Of a stretch of 64,000 bases of DNA, positions 35,010-45,301 are shown one piece after another; position 1 is the first letter of the stretch, and each line of letters begins with the position of its first letter. Origin of the DNA: Avena insularis (lineage: Eukaryota; Streptophyta; Magnoliopsida; Poales; Poaceae); assembly GCA_023614405.1 (NCBI GenBank), contig JAJUPC010000039.1, positions 62,001-126,000 on the forward strand, in the 5' to 3' direction. The notes under the pieces are model-generated. The model was not told the origin of the DNA. It did no database searches and was given only the letters and a program-made list of their open reading frames with translations. The position numbers and the translations under genes were made by a program.

Positions 35010-35770
35010 CTACGTAATCACGTCACGGTCCTTCGGGGGACTCGAGCTTGAGATGCCCTGCTTCGATCGCAGGACCAGGTCACCTTCGACGAAGGATCTT
35101 GGGCAAAGCCTTCGATATAGTAGTTCTTGAGTTCTGCTGGTAGATCGTAGATCTTTATGCGGCGATTTCTCTTGCTTCGTCAAGGAGGTCGACGGAGTCT
35201 TCGAGTGCAAGGGATGATTCCTTCTCGTTGTAGGCGACTACGCGCGACACTCTGTACCGTACTTCGGCGGGTAATACTGCCTCTGCCCCTACCATGAAGA
35301 ATGGTGTGTAGCCGGTGGCGCTGTTTGGAGTTGTCTGTGATCTCGAGTCTGATTGCGATTCGTTTGGCCAGCAGCCCGCGGCTTGTTCGAGTGGCCGGAG
35401 GAGTCGCTTCTTGATGCCGTTGCAGATGAGCCCGTTTGCCTTTTCCACCTGACCGTTGGTCTATGGGTGTGCGACTGAGGCATAGTTGATGTTGATCCCC
35501 AGGTTCTCGCAGAAATCCTGGAACTCCTTGGATGTAAAGTTTGTTCCATTGTCGGTGATGATGCTGTGTGGCACGCCGAAGCGGTAGACGATGGACTCGA
35601 AGAACTTGACTGCGATGTGCCCTGATTGCTTGGTCACTGGCATGGCTTCGATCCACTTGGTGAATTTGTCGACTGCGACCAAGAGGTAGACGTAGCCTCC
35701 TTGCGAGGACCTTGGGAGTTTGTCAACCATGTCGAGTCCCCACTAGGCGAAGGGACAGGCCAATGGAATA
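35010..35770 (-). pseudogene. Integrase (Tat C)
   Basis: The catalytic core is readable on minus: VAVDKFTKWIEAMPVTKQ (first Asp), SIITDNGTNFTSKEFQDFCE (second Asp) and TNGQVEKANG (Glu), giving D,D,E with a stop just before TNGQVE at 35463. The C-terminal part has TGYTPFFMVGAEAVLPAE and, after a frame change, ERSFVEGDLVLR at 35120-35080, the usual C-terminal beta-barrel wording. Upstream pieces near 35820-35740 carry the remnants of the zinc-binding N-terminus (CNACQRFADK-like on minus). Confidence 0.85.
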
Positions 35771-36049
35771 GGCCGTAGTTCTGCGCCTGGTGCGTGTGGC
35801 TTGTCTGCGAATCGCTGACAGGCATTGCACTTTTGGACTATGTATTTGGCGTCGCGCATGGTCGTGGGCTAGTAAAATCCAGCTCGTAGAGCTTTGGCGA
35901 TGAGGGCGCGGCTGCCAGCGTGGTGCCCACAGGTCCCTTCATGGATGTCAAGGAGGACTGCTCTTCCATCGGCTAGGGAGATGCATCGCTGTAACACGCC
36001 TGTGATGCTACGTTTATATAGTTCGCCGTTGATAACGGCGAATGCCTGG

Positions 36050-37400
36050 CGTTAACGCGTCTGCCGTCGTCCGGTGGCGCTTGCGAGGAATGCGTGATGT
36101 GCGGCTGCGTCGAGGATTGTTTGATCATCATGGCGCTCATTGGCCCTCGAGTCCGTGTCGAGCTCCAAATCATCGATTGGTGTTGGCTCATTGGGTGGCG
36201 TAGCCCCAAGTCCGTTATTCGCTTGTTTTCTTCTCGGCCTTGACTTGATGGAACGTTCGCATATGTGCTCGAGAAATACCCCAGGTGGTATTGGTGCGCA
36301 GGTGGAGCCTATGTTGGCGAGTGTGTCCGCCTCCTCATTTCTTTCGTGACCTATGTGTCGCAACTCGCAGCCGTCGAAGTCTCCTTCAAGTGTGCCGTTG
36401 AGGTCGCGGTACGCGATCATGTTGTCGTTTAGTGCGTCGCACTCATGCATTGTTTGGTTTACGACCAACTTCGAGTCGCCATATATGATTAGCCTCTTTG
36501 CGCCGCAGTATTTTGCCATCCTCATCCCGTGTAACAGGGCCTCGTATTCAACCTCGTTGTTTGAGGCTATGAACTGCATTAAATGGGGCGTACTTCAGCT
36601 TGTCCCCTTGAGGCGATGTCGATGACACCTGCTCTGCTCCATCTTTTCTCTTGGACCCATCGAAGTGTATTGTCCGGTAGGACATGTCTGGATTGTCCGG
36701 AGTTGGTTTTCCATCAATGTCGAGGAAGTCCGGGAGAACTTGTGACTTAATTGCGCGCTTTTAGTATGTGATGTCTCGTGGAGCAGTTCGATTCCCCTAA
36801 GCGCGACTTCATGTGGCGTCGGGTTATTGAGGATATGTCCCAATGGGCGTCGTTGACTTCTACGATTGGGTGTTCTGGAAGTAGTGGCGCGATCGCCGAG
36901 CGGTCATAAAGGCGCCATCGCCAACCGATAGTCGGGTACCATTGGTGTGTTGGCGTGAGGCCCTCGCGGAGGTAGTATCTGACGGTGTTGTCGCCGTGGA
37001 CCTTGTTTTGGCGGCCCGTTTGACGGCAATCTTGTGCTAACCACTTGGTTGGTGGCAGAGATGTACAGCAGCAGTGGTTCCCTTTCTCGTGGAGTTACCA
37101 ATACTGGCGAGGTGGATAGCAGGCGTTTGAGGTCTCAAATGCTTCTTGCGCGTCGTTGGTCCACTTGAATTTGTCGGTTTTGCGGAGGAGTTGATAGAAG
37201 GGCAGCGCCTTTTCTCCCATTCGACTGATAAATTGACTGAGGGCCGCGATTCGCCCAGCTAGTTGCTGAACGCCTCTTATGTTCTTTGGCTTCTCCATAT
37301 CCAGTATGGCCTTTATCTTTTTCGGGTTTGCCTCGATCCCTCTCGCGGAGATGAGATACCCGAGCAGTTGTCCGAAGGGTACGCCGAAGGCGCATTTGTC
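36050..37400 (-). pseudogene. RT thumb, RNase H and second (archaeal-type) RNase H (Tat C)
   Basis: 37300-37095: KPKNIRGVQQLAGRIAALSQFI and FYQLLRKTDKFKWT, the RT connection and start of RNase H. 36843-36600 holds a damaged RNase H with HEVALRGIELL-like remnants. 36579-36052 reads [30 protein letters not shown] and [15 protein letters not shown], the RVT_3-like RNase H whose E, D and D positions (NEVEYE, GDSKLV, NEEAD) are kept. Having both RNase H domains places the element in the Tat lineage. Confidence 0.8.
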
Positions 37401-38040
37401 CGAATTAAGATTTATCCGGTAGCGATCGAGGTTAGCGAAGGTTTCGCAAGTCGTCGATTAGAGAGGCTTCTTCCTTGATTTTGATTACTATGTCGTCGAC
37501 ATAGACTTGGATGTTGCGAGCAAGTTGCTCCTTGAGGCGAGCCATGCACCGCTGATGCGTGGCTCCTGCGTTTTTAGCCGAAGGGCATTGTGTTATGTAG
37601 AACACGCCGAAGGCGTTATGTATGGTCTTCTCTTGGTCTTCCTCCTTCATTCGAATTTGGTTATAGCCTGAGTAGGCATCGAGGAAGCAGAGGCACTCGC
37701 ATCTAGCAGTGGAGTCGATGATTTGATCGATCCGTGGTAGCGGGAAGTGATCTTTTGGGCAGTGCTTGTTAAGAGAAGTGAAGTCCACGCACATCCACAG
37801 GATATCCGTGTCCTTTTTGGGCAACAGCACCGTATTGGTGAGCCAGGTGCTTTCCTTGATCTCGCGTATGAATTTGGCCTCGAGGAGTCTGTTGATCTCC
37901 ATTCCAACTGCCTGTGCTCGTGGCTCAAACAGTCGCCTGATTGTTTGCTTGACTGGCCTTGTGTCGGGGTTGACGTTGAGTGCGTGCTCGGCGAATTCCA
38001 CAGGAACTCTGGCATGTCCGCGGGACACCGGTGAAATTTC
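37401..38040 (-). pseudogene. Reverse transcriptase (Tat C)
   Basis: A 198-codon frame: EINRLLEAKFIREIKESTWL, MCVDFTSLNKHCPKDHFPLP, CFLDAYSGYNQIRMKEEDQE (first Asp), then a damaged block where FGLKNAGATYQR should stand (ITQCPSAKNAGATHQRCM), and IQVYVDDIVIK (the catalytic Y-V-D-D). Good overall preservation, but the middle block suggests a short internal frame excursion. Confidence 0.9.
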
Positions 38041-38099
38041 CAGTGCTCACGGAGGAATTTGTGGCCGAGTTCTATCTGGGACTCAAGTTGTTGGCGATG

Positions 38100-38620
38100 A
38101 GGGCCGTTTAGCGAGATCCGATGGATGGACCTGCACCTTCTTTGTGTGCAGATGAGTCGAAGGAGAGATGAGGTGAGCTTGACCTACCGGAGGCGGACTG
38201 CACAGCATTTTCATCTGTAGATAGGCGTGGTGAGTGCGCCATGAACCTAGCGAACGCGACGCTCCCGAGGATGCAATGGTATTGAGAGGGCCAGTCGACA
38301 ACTTCAAAGTCGATGCGCTCGCGCCGGAAGTTCTTTGGCGTGCCGAATATGACATCGAGGTTGATTTTGCCCAAGGGGTATACGCCTTTTCCTGGGACGA
38401 TGTCGTGGAACGTTGTGTCCGATGCCTCTAAGCAGGTTAGAGGGATCCTCATTGCTCGCAAGGTACTCGCGAATATGAGGTTGATACCGCTTCCGCCGTC
38501 CATGAAGACGCGACTCATGTCGAAGCCTCCAATTTGCGCCTCGATGCGAGGCAGTGACCTGGGCGAGGTACTTGAGGCAGGTGGTCGCGTTTGTCGAAGG
38601 TAATGCACGACTCACTGCCA
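38100..38620 (-). pseudogene. Aspartic protease (Tat C)
   Basis: Minus strand reads EAQIGGFDMSRVFMDGGSGI then NLIFASTLRAM, with D-G-G at the active site (expected D-G/S-G in this lineage), followed by HDIVPGKGVYPLGKI and DFEVVDWPSQYHCILG. The end of the frame runs into the linker toward RT. The adjacent upstream piece is the gag tail. Confidence 0.8.
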
Positions 38621-38699
38621 CTGAAGTACTCAGTGGTGGATGGTGGCGAGTGCGTGGCCAAGTTGACTTGGCGAGTGATGGCCTTCTGCACCCTATTGG

Positions 38700-40490
38700 A
38701 GGGGTGTCCCTTTTGGATCATCATGGTACCCATGGCCCGTGGGTACGGTTTGCCTCTGTGGTGTTGGTCCGGTGCAGCTCCGTTTGGGGGTGGCCCGGGT
38801 GGTGGTGGTGGTGCGCCATGTGCCACTGCGCCTGGAGCGGTTCCATAGCCTCTTTCGACCGCGCTGCGGTTCATCCGCACCAACCCCTCGTGTAGCTTGA
38901 GGAACTCGCGGCAGTCTTTGAGGAGGTGGCTGGACTTTCTCTTGCCGTCATGCTTGTCGATGTAGAAGTGTACCGTGCATGGTCCGGACAATTTATCTTC
39001 GATGGTGGTCGCGGGTGCTTCATCGCGGGTAGGGCGTTGCCATACTTGCATGGTTTTCCCGGAGTCGCGATATCCGTCGCTGCGGTATCCGCTGTTGCGG
39101 TTGTCGTCGCGTCTATCGGCGTAGCCGGCGGCGACCATGTTGACATCATCGCGATCATCGTAGAGACGCATACGTCGTTTGCTTCGGCGGTCGCGTCTGA
39201 GTTCTGCTTCCTCGTTAGAGTGAGCATGGTTCTTCAGCGAATCTTCTCCATCAACCCACCAATTCGCGATCTCCATTAGGTGGTCGATGGTTTTGGGCTT
39301 TGAGCGTCCTAGCTCCTCTCTGAGTTCTATGCGGCGGACACCGTCGTTGAATGCATCAATTGCGCGGTCCTCCGAGATGTTCTCCGCGGAGTTCTTGATG
39401 ATGGACCACCTTTGGATGTAAGAGCGCAGCGATTCGCCAGATTTTTGCTAGCAGCATCTCAGTACTTCGATTGAAGCGGGGCGTTTGTATGTGCCCTTGA
39501 AGTTGCGTACGAAGCTGTAGACCAGCTCATCCCAGGTGCGAATGGATCCGCGCGGGAGGTTATTGAGCCATGCCTGGGCTGCGCCTTGCAGCTGCAAGCA
39601 TTGCATGGCAGTACTTCGACTGCCTCCGTGCAGCCTGACTAAAGAGATGTGATCCTCCAGCCAGATCTTGGGGTCCTGTAGACCGTCAAATTTTGGGTTC
39701 TCCGATGGGAGTTTGAACCCTTTAGGCATTAAACCGCACGATGGATCTGCTGAAGCATCTAGCACCGCAGAGCCCTCCATCTTCTTCTTCCGAATCAGTC
39801 GATTGAGCACGTCGTGCCCTTGACTTGTCGATCTTGCGCTGCGTGAGCTCGTCGCGTGCATCGTAGTCGCGATCGTGTAAAATCGTGAGCGGCGGCGTCG
39901 AGACAGTCGTGGCTGTATGCAACAGCGAGGACGAGGAGTAGCGTTTTGCTAACGCTTTGCCCTTTTTGGGGTCTGGTATTGGTTCTTTGTCGAGGGAGGC
40001 CTTGATTAGCCCAAGGCCCGCGATCGTAGATTGGTGCATGGCCGTTCGAGGATCTCCAGCTGGTGGCTGGTTATTGAGAAGGTACATGGTGGCCGCCGTC
40101 ACTGCGGCTTGCGGCGTCCTTGGAACCACGTTGCCTCTCGTGTCGACTGTCATAGAGCCGAAATCGAGGATTTTTGCGGCGTCTATGCGTTCTTGTTCGG
40201 TGAGGTGAGCCATCCATGCGCCTCTTCTTGGCGAGATGTTCGTTGCCTCTTGAGGAGGATCCTCCGTGGGAGGAGAGCCCACCTGACGAAGGCTTGACTC
40301 GGCTGCCGCTTTTACAGCGCCTCAAGTTCCGCGATTGCTTGTTTCGCGCTTGAATTCCTCCTTTAGGAGCCGGTGGTAGCCATCGGTAGTTCTTGCGGGG
40401 ACCCGAAGGGTAGAGGTGTGCCTCGTGGGGCTTGGCGGCGTTCCACTCTTGCTCGTTGAGCACGATCACGGCGCATTCGCGGTTGCTCAT
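38700..40490 (-). pseudogene. gag (Tat C)
   Basis: The proposed start is the ATG at 40490 (MSNRECAVIVLNEQEW), followed by a basic, Ser-rich lead. After a frame change comes GAWMAHLTEQERIDAAKILD (40230 on). The core at 39750-39450 has ENPKFDGLQDPKIWLEDH, AMQCLQLQGAAQAWLNNLPR and YSFVRNFKGTYKRP, the Retrotrans_gag signature. The C-terminal piece (39276-38700) is Arg/Asp-rich with a C/H segment GPCTVHFYIDKH...LLKDCREF in the nucleocapsid position and a long proline run (HGAPPPPPGPPPN). Frame changes lie near 39850, 39440 and 40280. Confidence 0.85.
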
Positions 40491-41004
40491 TGATTATGGT
40501 AGGGGTTGTTGCTCCTCCATTGCCACCGTTACGCTGTTGGTGGCGTTAGGAGTCGGGGCCGTCGCCCTTGATTGGCGGAGGTGTCGCCAGCGTTGATGAT
40601 GGCCGCATGAAGTGATTTGGGAGGCTATTGCTTCCACAACTTTCAGATCCGGAACCGTGGGTTCCTTCTTGATGGCGATCGCTTATATCGAATCGCGACT
40701 GTTGTAAACAACATATTCCCAACCGCTCTGGAGCATTGAGCTCGGTACCGAGAATGCCGATCGGTGGAGGAACCATGATCTTTGGGGCAATCGTCGGTGC
40801 GTCGGCTGATCGGGCATCTGGCGTGCCCATCGACCAACTTAGGCAGAACCTCCCAATTGCCGGGCTGATTCCTTCGCCACTGGTCGAAGGCAGGCGAGTG
40901 GCGGCGTGTGGACGGTGAAGTCGAAGCGCCAAGAGCTGGCGAATCTCCGATGTTGCGAGTTGTAGATCACGTTTGATGGGCAGAAGCCGCAACATCAGCA
41001 CTCC

Positions 41005-41024
41005 AGTTCCTGAATGGCGCTAAT
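41005..41024 (-). other. Primer binding site (Tat C)
   Basis: Directly next to the LTR, minus reads ATTAGCGCCATTCAGGAACT, which fits a decayed form of the TTGGCGCCGTCTGTGGGAAC-type site of Tat elements. Confidence 0.5.
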
Positions 41025-41508
41025 TGGCGAGGTTTAACTCGTCAATGCCCATTGTTATGGACTTGGGTTTTGGAGAAGGAGGTAGCGCTGGAGACATCTA
41101 TCGGCTAGTAAACAAGCACACAGGGGACAAAGGATTTACCCAGGTTCAGGCCTCGTAGAGGTCCCTACTCCTGCTTGTCTGCTCGTGGAATTATCGAGGG
41201 AGTCGAAAGTTACAATGATGCGCAGACGAAATCTGGCGAGGGTTGCGAAAGCTAGGGTTGAGTGTGTCTTCCTCGCTGCCCCCTCCTAGCCTTTATATAG
41301 ATAGGCTAGGTCTCGGTGAGGTCGAGTCGGTTACAAGTTAGGGTTTTCCCCTTCAAACTTTCTATCTTAGCTTCTTCTTGTCCTTCAAGCAATTGAGAGT
41401 CCATAGGTTACTTGAGTCCCTCCATCCGGGCCTTGGCGACACCGTGGGCCTGTACGTATTTGGGCCGTATATACCAAGCTCGAGTACCTATATGGTATAC
41501 CCATGTCA
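41025..41508 (-). repeat. 5' LTR of Tat C
   Basis: Begins TGGCGAGGTTTAACTCG and ends TACCCATGTCA. A minus TATA box TATATAAAGG lies at 41290-41299, oriented toward gag. Confidence 0.9.
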
Positions 41509-41745
41509 CGGAGGCTTTATCGTTTGCAAGGTGGTTTGGATATTTGTATTGTATATATGTATTCTTGACTCGTTGAGTCGCTGTTGTATATATATATCTG
41601 TTACATGGGTCCCATCGAGGATTTGTTGTGTCATGGTATTATTGTTTTCCACCCATACGAAAGTGCACTGGGTGTCCTTGAATTGTTTCTATCGGGTTTG
41701 GCGGAAAGGGCTAAAACTTGCATAGGGCCGATTTGAGGTGTTACA

Positions 41746-42060
41746 CTCGGGATGGGGAGGAGGCGGGCCGAGCAGCCGTCATGTCCCGGCTACTGCGCCA
41801 TTACCGCAACCACGTTGCCACTGGGAAGAAGAAGGCGCGTAATGGATGCGGCGCCAGCTGCAAGCCTACGGGGAGGAGAGCTAGGCCGAGCAGGTTCGTC
41901 CACGTCCCAGCTCCGCGCCATGGTTGCGACGCCCCATAGATTGCCGCTCCGGGGAAGAAGAAGACGTGTAATGGATGGGCGCCAGCGCAAGCCTAATTGA
42001 CACCTAAGCGGGGAGGCGACATAACGGCGAGAACTAATAGGGGGGGCCAACTTGACGGCC
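41746..42060. other. GC-rich flank of the solo LTR with a two-copy tandem repeat
   Basis: Continues the locus left at 25270. A block with GGGAAGAAGAAGGCGCGTAA, TGGATGCGGCGCCAGC and GCAAGCCTA at 41820-41870 recurs at 41955-41995, about 130 bases on. No convincing gene. Confidence 0.55.
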
Positions 42061-42969
42061 GTTAGCCTAATTTTTTGTATTGAAATGTAAAGTTGAATTC
42101 ATGCCGAAAAAGACCCTTTCAGTATTTGGCACACCAACTGTAGTCATCGCGGCTGATTTCAGGGAACTTGGGTACCACGTTGCTTGGGCGACCCAACTTT
42201 GGGGCCGCAAAATGATATTCTCATACTCGAGTGTGTAATTGAAAGGTTATGATTGATTATCTACATACTAAGTATGATGATTCAGGATTATCCACACGGA
42301 TGTATCGAATTTTGTGGTGAAAGTGTACCACATGCAGTGTCAAACTATTCGAATAGCCGCGTCCACGGCCATGGACAGTTGGAGTGGCCATACCGTTCCA
42401 TCATCATGTTTTCAAAATGACTTGTGAATTGAACAATGACTTTGACTTGACCACAACAGGGTTGTGAACATGAAAATTAGGTTCCCACTTAAGTGATTTA
42501 GAACATTAACTTAGTTTTGTTTACTTCTAAACTCAGTATGAGATAAACCTGGCTTTTTGCAAATAAACTTAGAGCTTAAGATTCCTACTAGAACTACCTT
42601 ACTTGTTAGTGATAGTTTGCGAGTACTTAAAGAGTACTCATGGCTTTGTCCCTGGCTATTCCCGTGGCCAGACTATGAGGAGGACTACCAGGATGATGGC
42701 CAGCAGGAGGTCTACGACAACTAGGATCATCTCCCATCATCAGCATTGCCTGTGACTTTGAAGATGGAGCCCCTACTACTTTTAATTTCCGCTGCTTGAT
42801 TTGTATTAAGACTGGATCATGAGATCCTTTATTTGTAAGACCTTTATTATGGTTTGTAATGGATGATGTACCATGGTACCAATTCTGTTATGTCTCGCAA
42901 AAATGGTAATCCTGGGATTGCGATGTATGGCATAACAGGCATCTGGGATTAAAAATCCGGGTGTTGACA
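42061..42969 (+). repeat. Probable 3' part of a Gypsy LTR
   Basis: The segment ends with ATTAAAAATCCGGGTGTTGACA, a common closing of long grass Gypsy LTRs. A short acidic coding trace (PDYEEDYQDDGQQEVYDN, stop) lies at 42668-42724. The left limit is unclear; 42061-42200 may be other repeat DNA. Confidence 0.45.
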
Positions 42970-43010
42970 GAAAATATTTGAGTTACAAGTTTAGCAAAAA
43001 CACCTAAGAT

Positions 43011-43686
43011 TCAAGGAATCGTTCATGGATTTATGTTTCCTATAAACCATAGGAATATGGAGTATTCGAGAGATATTATCAAATATTTTTTGACATGATA
43101 GGATCAACGGTGTTATTTATAAAGTGGCCATTATATTTTAAGGATTAAAGCTTTAGAGACTGTCGCTTTTACACTGAAAAGAGCTCCATCGTGATCCGTT
43201 GAAGTGACACCATATGAGTTATGGATTTGGATAAAACCCAAGTTGTATTTTCTTAAATGTTCAAGGAATCGTTACATGGATTTATGTTTCTCGATAAACC
43301 ATAGGAATATGGAGTATTCGAGAGATATAATCAAACCTTGTTTGACATGAAAGGATCAACGGTGTTATTTATAAAATTTCCATTATATTTTAAGGACTAG
43401 AGCTTTAGAGACTACCACTTTTACACTGAAAAGAGCTCCATCATGATCCATTGAAATGACACCATATGAGTTATGGATTGGGATAAAACCCAAGTTGTCT
43501 TTTCTTAAATTTTTGTATGCTGGGCATAAGTGAAATGTTTACAATCAAAGTCGGATAAGCACGTCTTTCTAGGTTATCCCAAAGCAATACTTGGGTATTC
43601 CTCCATAACACCGAAGACAAAAAAAATTGTCACTTAGAGTGTCAAGTTTCTTGAGAAGCAATTTTCGTGAAAAGTTAAGTGGGAAG
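43011..43686 (+). pseudogene. Copia pol fragment (integrase C-terminal side) with an internal 250-bp tandem duplication
   Basis: 43011-43260 and 43261-43510 are two copies of one segment. Across frames each reads LFDMIGSTVLF-like, AxETVAFTLKRAPS-like and EVTPYELWI then PKLxFLK, the region after the integrase catalytic core in Copia elements. After copy 2 the reading continues SDKHVFLGYPKAILGYSS and KKIVTxSVKFLEKQF, which is the next part of the same Copia protein. Many stops and frame changes. The left border adjoins an LTR end and the right border the Athila LTR copy; no Copia LTRs are attached. Confidence 0.7.
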
Positions 43687-43687
43687 A

Positions 43688-44793
43688 TGATGACTGCAAG
43701 CGCACAGATCGTTTGTAGCTGGTTTCAAAATAAAGATATAGATTCCACAGGGAGAAGGAGTCTGAAGTCTATTAACTCTTGAAATAAATATTACGATAGA
43801 AATGCTAGATTAAGTTCTAAGTGACAAGGGAAAATGCGAGTATTGTGTAAAAAGGTGGTTTGGGGTTTTGGGTATAAGGACAATAATAAAGTAAAGTAAA
43901 CAACTGAGTACAGAAAGTAAGTATCGCGTATGTAAGAGAGATTGGAACTGTAGTAGGGAAAAATCATTCTCAGGGAGTAGCGGAGACACCACTAGTATTG
44001 TAAAGATCTAAGATAAATATTATCATCATGAACATTCTAAACTATGTATGTGTGGGAGGAACTCCATATTTGGACAAATACACAGAAACCGATACTCACA
44101 TCATCCTTATAACCACAGCAGTCAGCAATCGACATCAATCGAATTACTGCGCTATTAAGGGACGTAATCCCGTAGGATGTATCCCATGGCATGGATAGTG
44201 TTCCGTGAGTTTCCTCGGTTTCCCAGGTTGATACGTAAGGGGTTCCAACAGCTTTATAGTCACTATAAGTGCTAGCACGTCTCCGTCTACCAACAAGTAG
44301 TTTCCTCCATCAAGTCCCCACGAGAGGCAAATATTGAGAGGTCGACTTCTCTCAACATCAAGATGTAGAAAATCTAACACATGGTCACAGTGATGAATAT
44401 CATAATAGACTTTATCTTATTTCAATCTCATACTAGGGTTTCTCCATCTCCCCAAGACCTAATGATCTACTCAGACATGGAGGTATTCAACATCATGGCA
44501 ATGGTAATGGAAGCAATCATAGATGAATAGCACTTGTATAAATCCACATCGAGTATAGGAATTACAACAAGATCTAGACAAGATGTAGATGGTGGTGATG
44601 CAGCAGTGCATGATGAAGATCGATGCCTTAGCCTCCCGGATCTGCGCAGGGCGAATATTGATCCCTTGTGGATGAGTTCCCCCTCCAGATGCCTTCTAGA
44701 GGTGAGGTTTCTACGATTTTTGGGTGTTCTGTATGTTGTCTCCTCAAACCAATTTCACAGGGTGAAACTATTTGACGAGGCAGAGGCGGCACT
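43688..44793 (-). repeat. Second copy of the Athila B LTR, truncated
   Basis: Begins TGATGACTGCAAGCG and follows 7385-8497 closely over its whole length in the same orientation (1106 against 1113 bases). Similarity is lost immediately after GAGGCAGAGGC, the outer arm of the hairpin in the first copy. No primer site or coding sequence adjoins its left end; a Copia fragment does. Confidence 0.75.
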
Positions 44794-45301
44794 GATGGCT
44801 CAGTGTTGATGTAGAGCTCATTGGGAACCCCAAGAGGAAGGTAAGATGAGCACAACAGCAAGTTTCCCTCAGTTATGAAACCAAGGTTTAATCGAACCAG
44901 TAGGAGCAAGGAAACACACCAAAGGTGTTGCTAGCTGAGCCTTGGCAGGGCGCACTACCGGTGCTAGTAGCAACGTGGAGACCTGCACAACACAACCATA
45001 GAACTCTCTCCCCAACTTGCGATGAGGTTGTCAATCTCACCGTGTTTTGCTAAAAAAAAGGATTAAACGTATCGAATGGAAGGAAGTAATAGTTTGCAGA
45101 AAGTAAACACAAAGCAGTAAACAGTTTGTACATTGTATGTAAAAGAAAAGGACCGGGATCCATAGTTCACTAGAGTTGGCTCTCCTTAAGATAGATAACA
45201 TGCTGGGTGAACAAATTACAGCGGGGCAATTGACAAACATCGAGAAAGCATACAAGCATATACTAATCATCTTGACTCCTTTGAGACTTGATCAGGCATT
45301 A
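44794..45301 (-). repeat. Leader and LTR segment of another Athila-like element, left part
   Basis: Sequence such as GTAGAGCTCATTGGGAACCCC, CAAGTTTCCCTCAG and AAACCAAGGTTTAATCGAACC is wording common at the LTR/leader join of grass Athila-type elements (family knowledge, no search). It is split by the Tekay element; the continuation is 59594-59665. Limits and class are tentative. Confidence 0.5.

Larger units (their letters stand above)
28786..41508 (-). mobile_element. Complete Tat-lineage Gypsy retrotransposon C (12.7 kb)
   Basis: LTRs at 28786-29273 and 41025-41508 are about 97 percent identical by hand comparison (roughly 14 substitutions and a few short indels). The flanks CGGAC (28781-28785) and CGGAG (41509-41513) are a target duplication with one change. 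Minus order: primer site, gag, protease, RT, RNase H, second RNase H, integrase, then a long 3' region holding an oppositely oriented spliced gene. The dual RNase H and the antisense gene before the 3' LTR are known Tat-lineage traits in grasses. At a rate of 1.3e-8 per site per year the divergence would mean an age near 1 million years. Confidence 0.9.
25271..41745 (+). mobile_element. Solo Gypsy LTR (about 3.75 kb) interrupted by a Tat element
   Basis: The segments 25271-28785 and 41509-41745 join to one LTR beginning TGTGGCACGCC and ending GAGGTGTTACA. It is flanked by identical 5-bp CTCGG (25266-25270 and 41746-41750), the mark of an insertion that later lost its interior by LTR-LTR recombination. 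Its middle (27.54-28.1 kb) is similar, in reverse orientation, to 46.14-46.62 kb inside the Tekay LTRs, so it belongs to a related long-LTR family. The interruption is the Tat element at 28786-41508. Confidence 0.8.
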
